A DNA stretch of 64,000 bases, taken from the NCBI RefSeq assembly GCF_003173055.1, contig NZ_QGLF01000007.1, forward strand, positions 1 through 64,000. The letters run 5' to 3'. The position numbers were made by a program, and so were the translations under genes. The notes beneath the pieces are model-generated. The model searched no databases. It was not told where the DNA came from and was given only the letters and a program-made list of their open reading frames with translations. The DNA comes from Zavarzinia compransoris. GTDB taxonomy: Bacteria > Pseudomonadota > Alphaproteobacteria > Zavarziniales > Zavarziniaceae. Below are positions 45,239 to 54,178 of this stretch, in pieces (position 1 is the first letter of the stretch; every line of letters begins with the position of its first letter).

Positions 45239-46480
45239 TCAGGCCGCGACCTCCTTCATTGAAACCGCATCATTGGCAAGTTTGTCGGCATCGACCGGCT
45301 TGCCGTTGCCGATCAGCATCTTGCCGGCCATGAATTCCGGCGGCGCGTTCACCGCCTCGACCGCGACCAATTGGCTGCCCTTCAGGTGGAAGACGGCGAA
45401 TTTCGCCGCCTCGACCTTGCCGCGGATGACGATCCGGTCGGCATCGAAGGGAATGCCCGCGATCTGCAGTTTCAGGTCGTATTGATCGGACCAGAACCAC
45501 GGCACTTCCGGGGCCGGTGCCTTGCGCCCGGTGATGGCGCTGGCGACCAGCTTCGCCTGTTCGAGCGCGTTCGGCACGCTTTCCAGGCGATGCATGCGGT
45601 TGTAGAGCGGCAGCGGCCGGCGGGTGACGTCGCCGATGGCAAAGATGGCGGGATCGCTCGTCCGGGCATTCTCGTCGACGACGATGCCGCCGTCGAGGGC
45701 GAGGCCGGCGGCGCCCGCGATCTCGTCGTTCGGGATAGCGCCGACGCCGACCACGGCGGCATCGCAGGCGATGACCCGGCCGTCCGACAGGCGGACGCCG
45801 GTGATCTTGCCCTCGTCGCCGACGAAAGCCTCGACCCCGGCATTCAGTTCGAATTCGACGCCCTGGGCCTGGTGATAATCCTGGAAGAAGCCGGACAGGG
45901 CAGGGCAGGCGACACGGGCGAGAACCCGGGCCTCGCGCTCGATCACGACCGAGGCCGCACCGAGCGCCCGGCCGCTGGCCGCGACCTCGAGCCCGACATA
46001 GCCGCCGCCGACGACGGCAAGGCGCTTGCCCGGGCCGATCGCGGTCTTCAGCTTTTCGGCATCGGCGGCGTTGCGCAGTTCGAGCACGCCGTAAAGATCG
46101 GCGCCGGGAATGGGCAGGCGGCGGGCCCGGGCCCCGGTGGCGATGACCAGCACGTCATAGTCGACGACATTGCCGTCCGAAAGGGTGACGGTCTTCGCCG
46201 CCCGGTCGATCGCCTTGGCCCCGACCGACAGGCGCAGGTCGATATTCTGTTCGACGTAGAAGGCGGCGGGTTTCAGCAGCAGGCTGTTGGCATCCGCCTC
46301 GCCCTTCAGCCAGGCCTTGGACAGGGGGGGGCGCTGATAGGGCGCATGGGGTTCGTCGCCGATCAGGGTGATCGGCCCGGCGAACCCATATTGACGCAGG
46401 AAGGCCACGGCCGATCCGCCGGCATGGCCCGCCCCCAGGATGACGATCCGCGCTTCCGGCGGCACTGTATTCTCGACCAC
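45239..46480 (-). CDS. FAD-dependent ferredoxin reductase (putidaredoxin/terpredoxin reductase type)
   Basis: 413 residues. A GxGxxG FAD site (ILGAGHAGG near 12-20), a central NAD site VVGGGYVGLE near residue 155 and the FAD-closing IFAIGDV near 270 are in order. The C-terminal dimer/reductase domain is present. It oxidises NADH and reduces the adjacent ferredoxin. The context strongly favours a P450 electron chain over an aromatic dioxygenase. Confidence 0.9.
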   Translation of the reverse strand: MVENTVPPEARIVILGAGHAGGSAVAFLRQYGFAGPITLIGDEPHAPYQRPPLSKAWLKGEADANSLLLKPAAFYVEQNIDLRLSVGAKAIDRAAKTVTLSDGNVVDYDVLVIATGARARRLPIPGADLYGVLELRNAADAEKLKTAIGPGKRLAVVGGGYVGLEVAASGRALGAASVVIEREARVLARVACPALSGFFQDYHQAQGVEFELNAGVEAFVGDEGKITGVRLSDGRVIACDAAVVGVGAIPNDEIAGAAGLALDGGIVVDENARTSDPAIFAIGDVTRRPLPLYNRMHRLESVPNALEQAKLVASAITGRKAPAPEVPWFWSDQYDLKLQIAGIPFDADRIVIRGKVEAAKFAVFHLKGSQLVAVEAVNAPPEFMAGKMLIGNGKPVDADKLANDAVSMKEVAA

Positions 46481-46515
46481 TCGACACTCCCCTCTCTCGA
46501 CCCGGCGACGGCGGC

Positions 46516-47808
46516 CTATAGGTTTGCTAGCTCTTTCCGTCGCGGACCGATATATCCGAAAAGATAGGCAGCCACTTTCCGCATCTGAATTTCTTCAGCC
46601 CCCTCCGTGATGCGATAGCGGCGATGATGCCGATATATATGCTCGAAGGGCTTGTGGCGGGAATAGCCTATTCCGCCGTGAACCTGCATGGCCCGGTCGG
46701 CGGCTTCGCAAACCAGGCGGTTTGCCCAATAGTTGCACATGGAAACCTTGTCCGACAGCCGCCGCTCGACCTCCGGCTTCGGCATCTGGTCCATCTCCCA
46801 GGCGGTCTTGCGGATCAGCAGGCGCAGCATCTCGGCCTGAGTCGCCAGTTCGACCAGGGGGAACTGGATGCCCTGGTTGCGCGCCAGTTCCTCGCCGAAA
46901 GGCTTGCGGGCGCGGGCGTAGCGCACCGCCTGCTCGATGCAATAGGTCGCGGCGCCGAGGCTGGAGGCAGCCTGGCGGATGCGGTTCTCGTGGACGAAAT
47001 GCTGGGCGAGCGCAAGGCCGAGGCCGGGCTGGCCGAGGACCGCAGCCTCCGGCACGAAGACATCGGTGAAGGAGACCCTGGGGTGGTCGGTCGGCATGTT
47101 GAAGGTCCAGAGATATTCCTCGACCTTCACCCCCGGCGCGGCGGCCGGGACCAGCAGGGCGGTGATGCCCCGGGCCTCGCCCGCCCGGCCCTCGGTGCGG
47201 GCGAAGGTCAGGCAATGGGTGGCGGCGTGCATGCCGGTGGTCCACATCTTCTCGCCGTCGATGCGCCAGCCGGCGACACCGTTCCGGACCGCCCGGACCG
47301 CCGTGGTTTCCATATGGGTGGCGTCCGAGCCGTGCTCGGGCTCGGTCAGGCCGAAGGCGAGGCGGCGTTCGCCGCCCAGCATGCCCTGGATGAATTCCGC
47401 CTGCTGGTCCGGCGTGCCGAAGTCGCGGAACATCAGGACGAAGGGATTGTTGGCGACGATCGAATGTTCGTTCTGCAGGTCGCAGTGCAGGCCCAGGCCC
47501 CGGGCCGCCAGATGCTCGCGGATGACCGCCATCCACAGGTTGGAGCCGTCCTGCCCGCCGTATTCGCGGGGCAGGCCGAAGCGCAGGTAGCCGGCGGCAT
47601 CGGCCCGGCGCCGGGCCTCGGCCAGCAGGGTTTCCCACTCGTGGCGGGGCAGGCCGCCGGCCTCCCAATCGGTGCGGGCCCATTCGCGGCGATGGTCGAA
47701 GAAGCGCATATTGTCGTCCGCCGCCTCCAGGGGCTGGATCTCGCGCGCGATGAAGGCGTCCATGCCGTCCAGATAGGCGACGAGGTCGGCGGGCAGGTTA
47801 AAGTCCAT
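46516..47808 (-). CDS. Acyl-CoA dehydrogenase
   Basis: 430 residues, full-length ACAD fold with AFGLTEPEHGSDATHMETTA (FAD/substrate loop), EKMWTTGMHAATH and the C-terminal QVHGGIGYSRHKPFEHIYR segment. It introduces an alpha-beta double bond into an acyl-CoA and is FAD-dependent. Its gene is two bases from the DUF6285 gene; this trio (phosphotransferase, DUF6285, ACAD) recurs in bacteria degrading steroid or terpenoid acids. The acyl chain cannot be read from the sequence. Confidence 0.9.
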   Translation of the reverse strand: MDFNLPADLVAYLDGMDAFIAREIQPLEAADDNMRFFDHRREWARTDWEAGGLPRHEWETLLAEARRRADAAGYLRFGLPREYGGQDGSNLWMAVIREHLAARGLGLHCDLQNEHSIVANNPFVLMFRDFGTPDQQAEFIQGMLGGERRLAFGLTEPEHGSDATHMETTAVRAVRNGVAGWRIDGEKMWTTGMHAATHCLTFARTEGRAGEARGITALLVPAAAPGVKVEEYLWTFNMPTDHPRVSFTDVFVPEAAVLGQPGLGLALAQHFVHENRIRQAASSLGAATYCIEQAVRYARARKPFGEELARNQGIQFPLVELATQAEMLRLLIRKTAWEMDQMPKPEVERRLSDKVSMCNYWANRLVCEAADRAMQVHGGIGYSRHKPFEHIYRHHRRYRITEGAEEIQMRKVAAYLFGYIGPRRKELANL

Positions 47809-47810
47809 GG

Positions 47811-48197
47811 CTATGCTCTCCCCTGATTCTTCTCGTCGAGCCGCCGGTAGGCGGCATATTTCGGCTGGTCTACCGCCAGCTTTTCCCGGGTCGTCTCGAT
47901 CAGATGCGCGATCAGGCCGGGACTGGCCGGGGTCAGCGCCCCGGCCCTGATCTGGTCCGCAAGCCGCGCGTTCAGCGCCTCGATCGTGCCGTCCTGGCCC
48001 AGAAGCGCGGTCAGGCGGGCGTGTTCGGCGGCGTCGCTGGCCGGGGTCAGGGCAATCTGCCGGGCGACGAGTTCGAGCGCATTGATCGAAACCCGGAGGT
48101 CGAAGGCGGTCCGCCCCGACACTTCGGGCAGGGCGCGGTCGCGCAGGAAGTCGATCACCGCGGCCAGGATGGCGTCGGGCTTGGGCATATCCTGCAT
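47811..48197 (-). CDS. DUF6285 protein
   Basis: 128 residues from ATG 48197, whose codon follows the upstream stop (TGACATG). The longer frame is not supported. The family is small, helix-rich and found next to acyl-CoA dehydrogenase and ACAD10-like phosphotransferase genes. Recognisable parts are LRDRALPEVSGRTAFDLRVS near 20-38 and LAVDQPKYAAYRRL at the end. Its function is unknown; association suggests a helper of the phosphotransferase. Confidence 0.75.
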   Translation of the reverse strand: MQDMPKPDAILAAVIDFLRDRALPEVSGRTAFDLRVSINALELVARQIALTPASDAAEHARLTALLGQDGTIEALNARLADQIRAGALTPASPGLIAHLIETTREKLAVDQPKYAAYRRLDEKNQGRA

Positions 48198-48198
48198 G

Positions 48199-49191
48199 TC
48201 AGGCCGCCTCGCGCAGCAGGTTGAGGAGATCAAGCTCGGTCTCGGAAGCGCGGCGCCCGATGATGCAGCGCTCGACCGCATTGGCCGCGGCGAGGTCCAG
48301 CTGGTCGGCGTTGCCGGCGCAGATCACGCCCCAGCGCAGCGTGCCCAGCACTTCGAAGAAGCGGACCGCCGCGGCATCGACCGGCGCGCCGCCGGCGGCG
48401 GCATAGGCGGCATAAAGCGCCTCGCGCGTGCCGAAACCGCCGACCGGCAGGTCGATGGCGCCGAAACGCCAGGAATTGACCGCGATCCAGCCCAGGTCTT
48501 CGCGCGGGTCGCCCAGATGGGCCAGTTCCCAGTCCAGCACGGCCCGGACGCCTTCGGGCCCGACGATCAGGTTGCCGTTGCGGAAATCGCCGTGGACCAG
48601 GGCCGGCCGTGCGGGATCGGCCGGCACATGGCCGGCCAGCCAGCGCAGCGCCAGTTCGAATACCGGGCGGCGTTCGCGGAAACCGGCGACGGCCTCGGCC
48701 AGGGCATCGACCTTGGCGCGGTTGGTCTTCAGGCGGAGGCCGGCCACGCCGCCGGCATCGAGCCGGTGGATGGCGGCCAGGATGCGGCCGCATTGCCCGG
48801 CAAGCCCCGGCCGTGCCTCGGCGAAGGCGGGATCGCGCACGATCTTCTGGCCCAGAGTCTCGCCCGCGACGAAACTCATGACGAAGCCCTCGCCAAGCCC
48901 GTCGCCGGGCGCAAGGATGTGGACGACCGCCGGCGAGGGCACGCCCGCGGCCCCCGCGAGGCGCATCAGCGCCGCCTCGGTGCCGAGACCGGCGGCAAGG
49001 TCGCTCTGCCATTGCACGTCCGGGGCGCGGCGCAGGATGAAGCGCCGGCTTTCCCCCTCGGCCGCAAGCTCGAACAGCCAGGTTTCCTGGCTGGCCCCGC
49101 CCGACAGCCGGCGGCAGCCGGCAAGGCCGGTCGTGCCGGGCGCCAGACGGGGCGCCAGGGCTGACAGGGCGGCGCGAACGGCCTCGCTCAT
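48199..49191 (-). CDS. Phosphotransferase family protein (ACAD10/aminoglycoside-phosphotransferase fold)
   Basis: 330 residues from ATG 49191. A kinase-like fold is supported by GGASQETWLFEL (nucleotide loop), ILRRAP lysine region replacement, LVHGDFRNGNLIV (catalytic loop) and VLDWELAHLGDPREDLGW (metal-binding Asp). Homologues next to ACAD genes, as in human ACAD10/11, phosphorylate 4-hydroxyacyl-CoA so that the dehydrogenase can eliminate phosphate. Here a P450 may introduce the hydroxyl, although the order of reactions is inference. Confidence 0.82.
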   Translation of the reverse strand: MSEAVRAALSALAPRLAPGTTGLAGCRRLSGGASQETWLFELAAEGESRRFILRRAPDVQWQSDLAAGLGTEAALMRLAGAAGVPSPAVVHILAPGDGLGEGFVMSFVAGETLGQKIVRDPAFAEARPGLAGQCGRILAAIHRLDAGGVAGLRLKTNRAKVDALAEAVAGFRERRPVFELALRWLAGHVPADPARPALVHGDFRNGNLIVGPEGVRAVLDWELAHLGDPREDLGWIAVNSWRFGAIDLPVGGFGTREALYAAYAAAGGAPVDAAAVRFFEVLGTLRWGVICAGNADQLDLAAANAVERCIIGRRASETELDLLNLLREAA

Positions 49192-49390
49192 CAGCAAGAC
49201 GGCGCCAAAGGCGCAACTGCGCCTCTCAGGGTACGGGTGCCCCGGTGCATTCTCCCCTCCCGCCCGGGATCGTCCGGGTCTCATTGTTTCGGGACTTGTG
49301 TCCCGGGTTTCTCTAATATATTAAAACATCGTATTAATAAAGCGGTCCGGGCACAACCCGAAAGACCCGAAAGAAGTGGAGGGAGGAGAT
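49192..49390. promoter_or_regulatory. Divergent promoter region of the P450 island
   Basis: CGGGAC (49290-49295) and GTCCCG (49300-49305) make a palindrome with four bases between. TATTAA (49319-49324) and TTAATA (49334-49339) make a second, AT-rich one. Both lie between the five-gene minus operon and the P450-TetR genes. A TetR regulator encoded at 50682 is the best candidate to bind here. Confidence 0.5.
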
Positions 49391-50671
49391 ATGAGCACCC
49401 GCGTTCCCCAGGACATCGCCAATGCGATCGTGGATCCTGTCGTCTTCGGCGATCCGGACCGGATGCACGAAGCCTATGGCTGGCTGCGCCGGAACATGCC
49501 GCTTGCCGTCGCCGAGCCGGAGGGCTTCGACCCCTTCTGGGTGGTGACGCGCCATGCCGACCTGCTCGAGGTCAGCCGGCAGAACGCCCTGTTTCACAAT
49601 GGCGACCGCCCGACCACCATCGTGAACCGCGAGGGCGACCAGTTCGTCCGCCGCCTGACCGGCGGCAGCCCGCATCTCGTGCGCTCGCTGGTGCAGATGG
49701 ATGCGCCGGACCACCCGAAATACCGCGCCCTGACCCAATCCTGGTTCATGCCCCAGAACCTGCGCAAGATCGAGGACCGGGTGCGGGCCATCGCCAAGTC
49801 GGCGGTCGACCGCTTCCTGAGCCGCGGCAGCGGCACTTGCGATTTCGTCGCCGATGTCGCCCTCGGCTTTCCGCTGCATGTGGTGATGGATATCCTGGGC
49901 GTGCCGTCCGAGGACGAGCCCCGCATGCTGCGCCTGACCCAGGAATTGTTCGGCGCCCAGGACCCGGACCAGGCCCGCATGATGGCCATGATGGACCCGG
50001 AACAGATCGTCATGATGCTGAAGGCGACGGTCGACGACTTCCAGGACTATTTCTCGGCCATTTCCGAGGACCGCCGCAAGACCCCCCGGGAAGACCTGGC
50101 GACCGTGCTGGCCAACAGCCGGATCGACGGCCAGCCGATCCCCGATTTCGACATGATGAGCTATTACATCATCGTCGCCACCGCCGGGCACGACACCACT
50201 TCGTCCTCGACCGCCGGCGCGGTCTGGGCGCTGGCCCGGGACCCGGAACAGTTCGACCTCGTGAAGAAGGACCCGGGCCTGATCCCCGGCCTCGTCGACG
50301 AGGCGATCCGCTGGACCACGCCGGTCAAGACCTTCATGCGCTCGGCGACCGAGGATACGGAACTCGCCGGCCAGAAGATCGCCAAGGATGACTGGCTGAT
50401 GCTGTGCTATGCCTCGGGCAACCGGGACGAGACGGTGTTCGAGGATCCGTTCCGCTTCCGCGTCGACCGCAAGCCGAACCGGCACCTCGCCTTCGGCTAT
50501 GGCGCCCACCTCTGCCTCGGCCAGCATCTGGCCAAGATGGAGATGCGGTTGCTGTTCGAGGAACTCATCCCCCGGTTGAAATCCCTCGAACTGGCGGGCG
50601 AGCCGCGGACCTCGCAATCGACCTTCGTGAATGGTCCGAAATCTCTGCCCATTCGCTACGAGATCGCCTAA
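49391..50671 (+). CDS. Cytochrome P450, CYP108 (P450terp)-like
   Basis: 426 residues from ATG 49391, with GGAGGAG upstream. The I-helix AGHDTTSSS is at 265-273, ExxR at E304/R307, and the haem loop AFGYGAHLCLGQHL has C375. The I-helix and haem regions recall Pseudomonas P450terp (CYP108), which hydroxylates alpha-terpineol, but only from memory. It needs the ferredoxin and reductase encoded at 44897-46480. The substrate might be a monoterpenoid or another hydrophobic molecule. Confidence 0.9.
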   Translation: MSTRVPQDIANAIVDPVVFGDPDRMHEAYGWLRRNMPLAVAEPEGFDPFWVVTRHADLLEVSRQNALFHNGDRPTTIVNREGDQFVRRLTGGSPHLVRSLVQMDAPDHPKYRALTQSWFMPQNLRKIEDRVRAIAKSAVDRFLSRGSGTCDFVADVALGFPLHVVMDILGVPSEDEPRMLRLTQELFGAQDPDQARMMAMMDPEQIVMMLKATVDDFQDYFSAISEDRRKTPREDLATVLANSRIDGQPIPDFDMMSYYIIVATAGHDTTSSSTAGAVWALARDPEQFDLVKKDPGLIPGLVDEAIRWTTPVKTFMRSATEDTELAGQKIAKDDWLMLCYASGNRDETVFEDPFRFRVDRKPNRHLAFGYGAHLCLGQHLAKMEMRLLFEELIPRLKSLELAGEPRTSQSTFVNGPKSLPIRYEIA

Positions 50672-50681
50672 ATTCCGGTCC

Positions 50682-51359
50682 ATGACCGACGAACGTTCGC
50701 CGCGCGGCGAAGATACACGCGAGAGAATCAAACAGGCGGCCCGCCGCCTGTTTGCCGATTTGGGGATCGACGCCGTCTCGATTCGCGACATTACCAAGGC
50801 CGCGGGACAGAAGAACGCCGGCTCGGTGAATTATTATTTCCGCTCCAAGGAAGCGCTGATCGCCGAATTGATCGCGGAAACCGCGGCGGTGGTCGAAGTG
50901 GCGCGCAACCGCAGGGTGGACGAGATGGAGGCGGCGGGCGGCCCCCATTCGGTGCGCGAGGTTCTGGCCATCCTGGTCAATGTCCCGCCCGAGGATGCCC
51001 GCGACCTGCCCGGCGGCCAGGAGGACGGCGTCGCCTTCCTGCGTCGGGTCATGGCCAGCCATGCCGAACTGATGTTCGAGGCGATCCACATCGATCTCGA
51101 TTCGGCGACGCGCCGCTGCCTCGCCCATCTGCGCCGCATGCTGCCGCCGCTGCCGCCGGTTCTCCTCGCCCAGCGCCTGCGCTTTGCCATGCTGCATGCC
51201 TTTTCCGCCCTGTCGTCCCGGGTGCAGGCGGAGCGCGCCCCCGGCCTCTGGCCGCCCGGCTGGAACGAGGATCTGGCGCATCAGAACCTGATCGACACCC
51301 TCGAGGGCATGCTGTGCCAGCCGCCCTCGGCCCAGACGCTCGCCTTGGTGACGGCCTGA
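50682..51359 (+). CDS. TetR-family transcriptional regulator
   Basis: 225 residues from ATG 50682, ten bases after the P450 stop. The N-terminal HTH (RERIKQAARRLFADLGIDAV, then VNYYFRSKEALIAEL) is standard TetR. The C-terminal ligand-binding part is unique to the subgroup. Co-transcription with the P450 suggests autoregulated, substrate-responsive repression of the divergent promoter at 49192-49390. Confidence 0.9.
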   Translation: MTDERSPRGEDTRERIKQAARRLFADLGIDAVSIRDITKAAGQKNAGSVNYYFRSKEALIAELIAETAAVVEVARNRRVDEMEAAGGPHSVREVLAILVNVPPEDARDLPGGQEDGVAFLRRVMASHAELMFEAIHIDLDSATRRCLAHLRRMLPPLPPVLLAQRLRFAMLHAFSALSSRVQAERAPGLWPPGWNEDLAHQNLIDTLEGMLCQPPSAQTLALVTA

Positions 51360-51381
51360 CGGCGCCGGCTTGCCAGTTCTC

Positions 51382-51407
51382 GTGCCCCGGGGTTACCCTT
51401 GGGGCAC
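51382..51407. promoter_or_regulatory. Palindrome directly before the HTH-glutamine synthetase start
   Basis: GTGCCCC (51382-51388) pairs with GGGGCAC (51401-51407); the inner arms add wobble and GC pairs. It ends one base before the GTG start at 51409. It could be an RNA hairpin controlling translation, or a DNA operator for the protein's own HTH. Confidence 0.55.
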
Positions 51408-51408
51408 T

Positions 51409-52977
51409 GTGAAGATTGCCGATGTCCTGGCCCGCGAGCGGCTGACCCTTACCGAATTCGCCCGGCGTGCCGGCGTTTCCGTCGCCGCCATGAGCCGCTA
51501 CGCCAGCGGCCAGCAGATTCCGCGCCCCGACGCCATGCGCCGCCTGGCCGAGGCCTCGAACGGCTTGGTCGGGCCCAGCGACTTCTATGCCCCGGCAGGG
51601 CAGGGCCATGACCATCCCGACCCGGCGATGGCCGCCCGCCATTTCCTGGACAGCCACCCCGAGGTCCGCCACATCGATCTCGTCATCGCCGATACCAATG
51701 GCGTGTGCCGCGGCAAGCGGGCGTCGCGGGCCGAGGCGGTGGAGGTCATCGACCACGGCCTGAAACTGGTCGGCTCGCTCTTCGGCCTCGACATCCACGG
51801 CGAGAATGTCGAGGAGACCGGCCTCGGCATGGAAACCGGCGACCGCGACCAGATCGCCGTGCCCGTCGATGGCCGCATCCTGCCCATGCCCTGGGTCGGG
51901 CCCGATGCCGCCCAGATGCTGCTGACCCTGTTGTCGGAGGAGGGGGAACCCTTCTTCGCCGATCCCCGCCAGGTGCTGTCGGGGATCGTCGGGCAGTTCC
52001 GCGAGATCGGCCTCAACCCGGTCGTCGCCTGCGAATTGGAATTCTACCTGATCGACCGCAGCCGCACCGAACTCGGCGGGCCCCAGCCCGTCGCCTCGCC
52101 CTTCTCGGGGCGGCGCGACTGGTCGACCCAGGTCCTGTCGCTCGACGAGATGGATGCCCACCGCCAGGTCCTGGCCGATATCACCGCGGCGATGGAGGCC
52201 CAGGGCGTGCCGGTCACCGGCGCCCTGTCGGAATATGCGCCCGGCCAGTTCGAGATCAACACGCATCATGTCGCCGATGCCGCGACCGCCTGCGACCATG
52301 CCATCCTGTTCAAGCGGACCGTGCGGTCGGTCGCCCGGCGCCACGGCATCGACGCCACCTTCATGGCCAAGCCCTATGGCGGGATTTCCGGCTCCGGCCT
52401 TCATGTCCACGTCAGCCTCGCCGACGACAAGGGGCGGAACGCCTTCGCCCCCGGCCAGCCCCAGGCGGACGAGCGGCTGCGCCACGCGGTCGGCGGGTTG
52501 ATGCGGGCGATGGCGGAATCGATGGCGGTCTTCGCGCCCAATGCCAATTCGTTCCGCCGCTTCCAGCTCGGCTCCTATGCCCCGGTGGCGCCGACCTGGG
52601 GGTTCGAGAACCGCACCGTATCGCTGCGCGTGCCGGGCGGCGACGCCCGCGCCCGCCGGGTCGAGCACCGGGTCTGCGGCGCCGATGCCAATCCCTATCT
52701 GGCGGTGGCGGCCATTCTCGGCGCCATGCATTGCGGCCTGACCGAACGCCTGGACCCCGGCCCGCCGATCGAAGGCAATGCCTACGATCTGGTCGCGCCC
52801 AGCCTGCCCCGGCATTGGTCGAACGCCCTCGATGCCTATGACGACGGCACCGTCCTGCCGCGCTATTTCGGCGAGCGCTATCACCAGCATTACGGCCGCC
52901 TGCGCCGCGCCGAATTCGAACGCTATCAGGCGGAAGTCAATCCGCTGGATCACGCCTGGTATCTCGACCGCTTGTGA
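51409..52977 (+). CDS. HTH domain fused to a PuuA-type glutamine synthetase family enzyme
   Basis: 522 residues from GTG 51409; GTG 51382 and TTG 51370 are in-frame alternatives. Residues about 1-60 form an XRE/Cro-like helix-turn-helix (LTEFARRAGVSVAAMSRY, then PRPDAMRRLAEAS). From about residue 70 the protein is a glutamine synthetase-like ligase: DTNGVCRGKR, the catalytic beta-barrel with EYAPGQFEINTHH, GSGLHVHVSL and NSFRRFQLGSYAP. PuuA-type enzymes gamma-glutamylate putrescine or other amines. The usual length is about 450-460, so the HTH adds a whole module. An enzyme that reports amine or nitrogen state to DNA is a hypothesis. Confidence 0.82.
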   Translation: MKIADVLARERLTLTEFARRAGVSVAAMSRYASGQQIPRPDAMRRLAEASNGLVGPSDFYAPAGQGHDHPDPAMAARHFLDSHPEVRHIDLVIADTNGVCRGKRASRAEAVEVIDHGLKLVGSLFGLDIHGENVEETGLGMETGDRDQIAVPVDGRILPMPWVGPDAAQMLLTLLSEEGEPFFADPRQVLSGIVGQFREIGLNPVVACELEFYLIDRSRTELGGPQPVASPFSGRRDWSTQVLSLDEMDAHRQVLADITAAMEAQGVPVTGALSEYAPGQFEINTHHVADAATACDHAILFKRTVRSVARRHGIDATFMAKPYGGISGSGLHVHVSLADDKGRNAFAPGQPQADERLRHAVGGLMRAMAESMAVFAPNANSFRRFQLGSYAPVAPTWGFENRTVSLRVPGGDARARRVEHRVCGADANPYLAVAAILGAMHCGLTERLDPGPPIEGNAYDLVAPSLPRHWSNALDAYDDGTVLPRYFGERYHQHYGRLRRAEFERYQAEVNPLDHAWYLDRL

Positions 52978-52993
52978 CGGGCCTTGCGCCCGC

Positions 52994-53512
52994 TCAGGCG
53001 GTGGCGGCCGGGGCCGCGATCAGCAATTCATGCGCCACCGGCACGGGAGTGGCGAACAGGTCGAGGACCGGGCAGTGGCGGTTCACCGCCTCGGTCAGTT
53101 CGGCATAGCGCGCGGCCGTTTCCGGGCCGTCGACCGTGACCTTGACCCGGATCGCCTGGAAGCCGGGGCGGACGCCGTCATCGACGCCGAAAAAGCCGCG
53201 CAGGTCGATATCGCCCTCGACCGCGACCTCCAGCCGGTCGAAGCGCAGCCCCAGCAGGGCCGCCCACACCCGATAGGTGATCGCCTGGCACGAGCCAAGG
53301 GCCGCCAGGGCATATTCGACCGGATTGGCCGCCGCATCGTCGCCGCCCAGCGAGCGCGGTTCGTCGACCAGGAAGGCATGGCCCGAGCCGGCCTTGATCT
53401 CGACCCGGGTGGTGCCGGTCAGCGTGCCGTCGGCGCGGAAACGGGCGCCGGCGGCGGCGGCATTCTCGGCCAGGGTGCTGCGCAGCGGCTGCAATTGTTC
53501 GGCAAGGGACAT
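52994..53512 (-). CDS. OsmC-family hydroperoxide/redox protein
   Basis: 172 residues from ATG 53512 (GAGG upstream; an earlier TTG is unlikely). The two redox cysteines of the family are C75 in LGSCQAITY and C147 in NRHCPVLD. OsmC proteins reduce organic hydroperoxides using lipoylated or thiol donors. It is co-transcribed with the XRE-cupin regulator (12-base gap). Confidence 0.82.
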   Translation of the reverse strand: MSLAEQLQPLRSTLAENAAAAGARFRADGTLTGTTRVEIKAGSGHAFLVDEPRSLGGDDAAANPVEYALAALGSCQAITYRVWAALLGLRFDRLEVAVEGDIDLRGFFGVDDGVRPGFQAIRVKVTVDGPETAARYAELTEAVNRHCPVLDLFATPVPVAHELLIAAPAATA

Positions 53513-53524
53513 GTTCGGCCTCAA

Positions 53525-54178
53525 TCAATCCTGCGGGGCGACATAGGTCATGACCAGATACATCACCGCATCCTCCCGCCCGGTATTGCGATAGGCATGC
53601 GGGATGTCGGCGGCGAAGCGGATGGCGTCGCCGGCGCCAAGCTCGTGGCGCTGCTCGCCCACGGTGATCTCGACCCGGCCGCGGGTGACCACGAGGTTCT
53701 CGATCGTGCCGGGGGCATGGGGATCGGCCACTTCATGGCCGAGGAAGGACAGGCGCAATTCATAGAATTCGGTGCGCCGGTCGCCGGTAACCGGGAACAG
53801 GGCGCGGGAAATGAAGCGGCCATCGCGGGAGGTCAGGCTTTTCGCCTGATCGGCGCGCAGCACCACCGTGCCGCCCTCGTCGACCGCGGTGGTCAGGGCC
53901 GAGAAGGGCACGCCCAGGGCCCGGGCGATCTTCCACAAGAGGCTGATGGACGGGGCCGAGCGGCCGAGTTCGATCTGGCCCAGCATGGAGCGGCTGACCC
54001 CGGAGCGGACCGCCAGGCGTTCGAGCGACAGGCCCTGGCGGGTGCGCAGGCGTTTCAGGTTTCGCGCCACCGTGGCGATCAGCGTTTCGCCCTCGTCGTC
54101 ACCGGCGTGCATGGGGATCCTGGGGTTGGGGGGCGGCGAAACGGGGGCGGTCAGGATGGCGGCGTCGCTCACGGCCAT
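53525..54178 (-). CDS. XRE-cupin transcriptional regulator (PuuR-like)
   Basis: 217 residues from ATG 54178. The HTH is near residues 35-85 (NLKRLRTRQGLSLERLAVRS, then MLGQIELG). A cupin domain (VTRGRVEITVGEQ, then HAYRNTG) forms the C-terminus. This layout is that of PuuR and many amine/amino-acid-responsive regulators. Adjacent OsmC and the nearby PuuA-type fusion make a nitrogen or stress link plausible. The N-terminal ~30 residues are low-complexity and the true start could be the Met at about position 23 of the called protein. Confidence 0.82.
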   Translation of the reverse strand: MAVSDAAILTAPVSPPPNPRIPMHAGDDEGETLIATVARNLKRLRTRQGLSLERLAVRSGVSRSMLGQIELGRSAPSISLLWKIARALGVPFSALTTAVDEGGTVVLRADQAKSLTSRDGRFISRALFPVTGDRRTEFYELRLSFLGHEVADPHAPGTIENLVVTRGRVEITVGEQRHELGAGDAIRFAADIPHAYRNTGREDAVMYLVMTYVAPQD

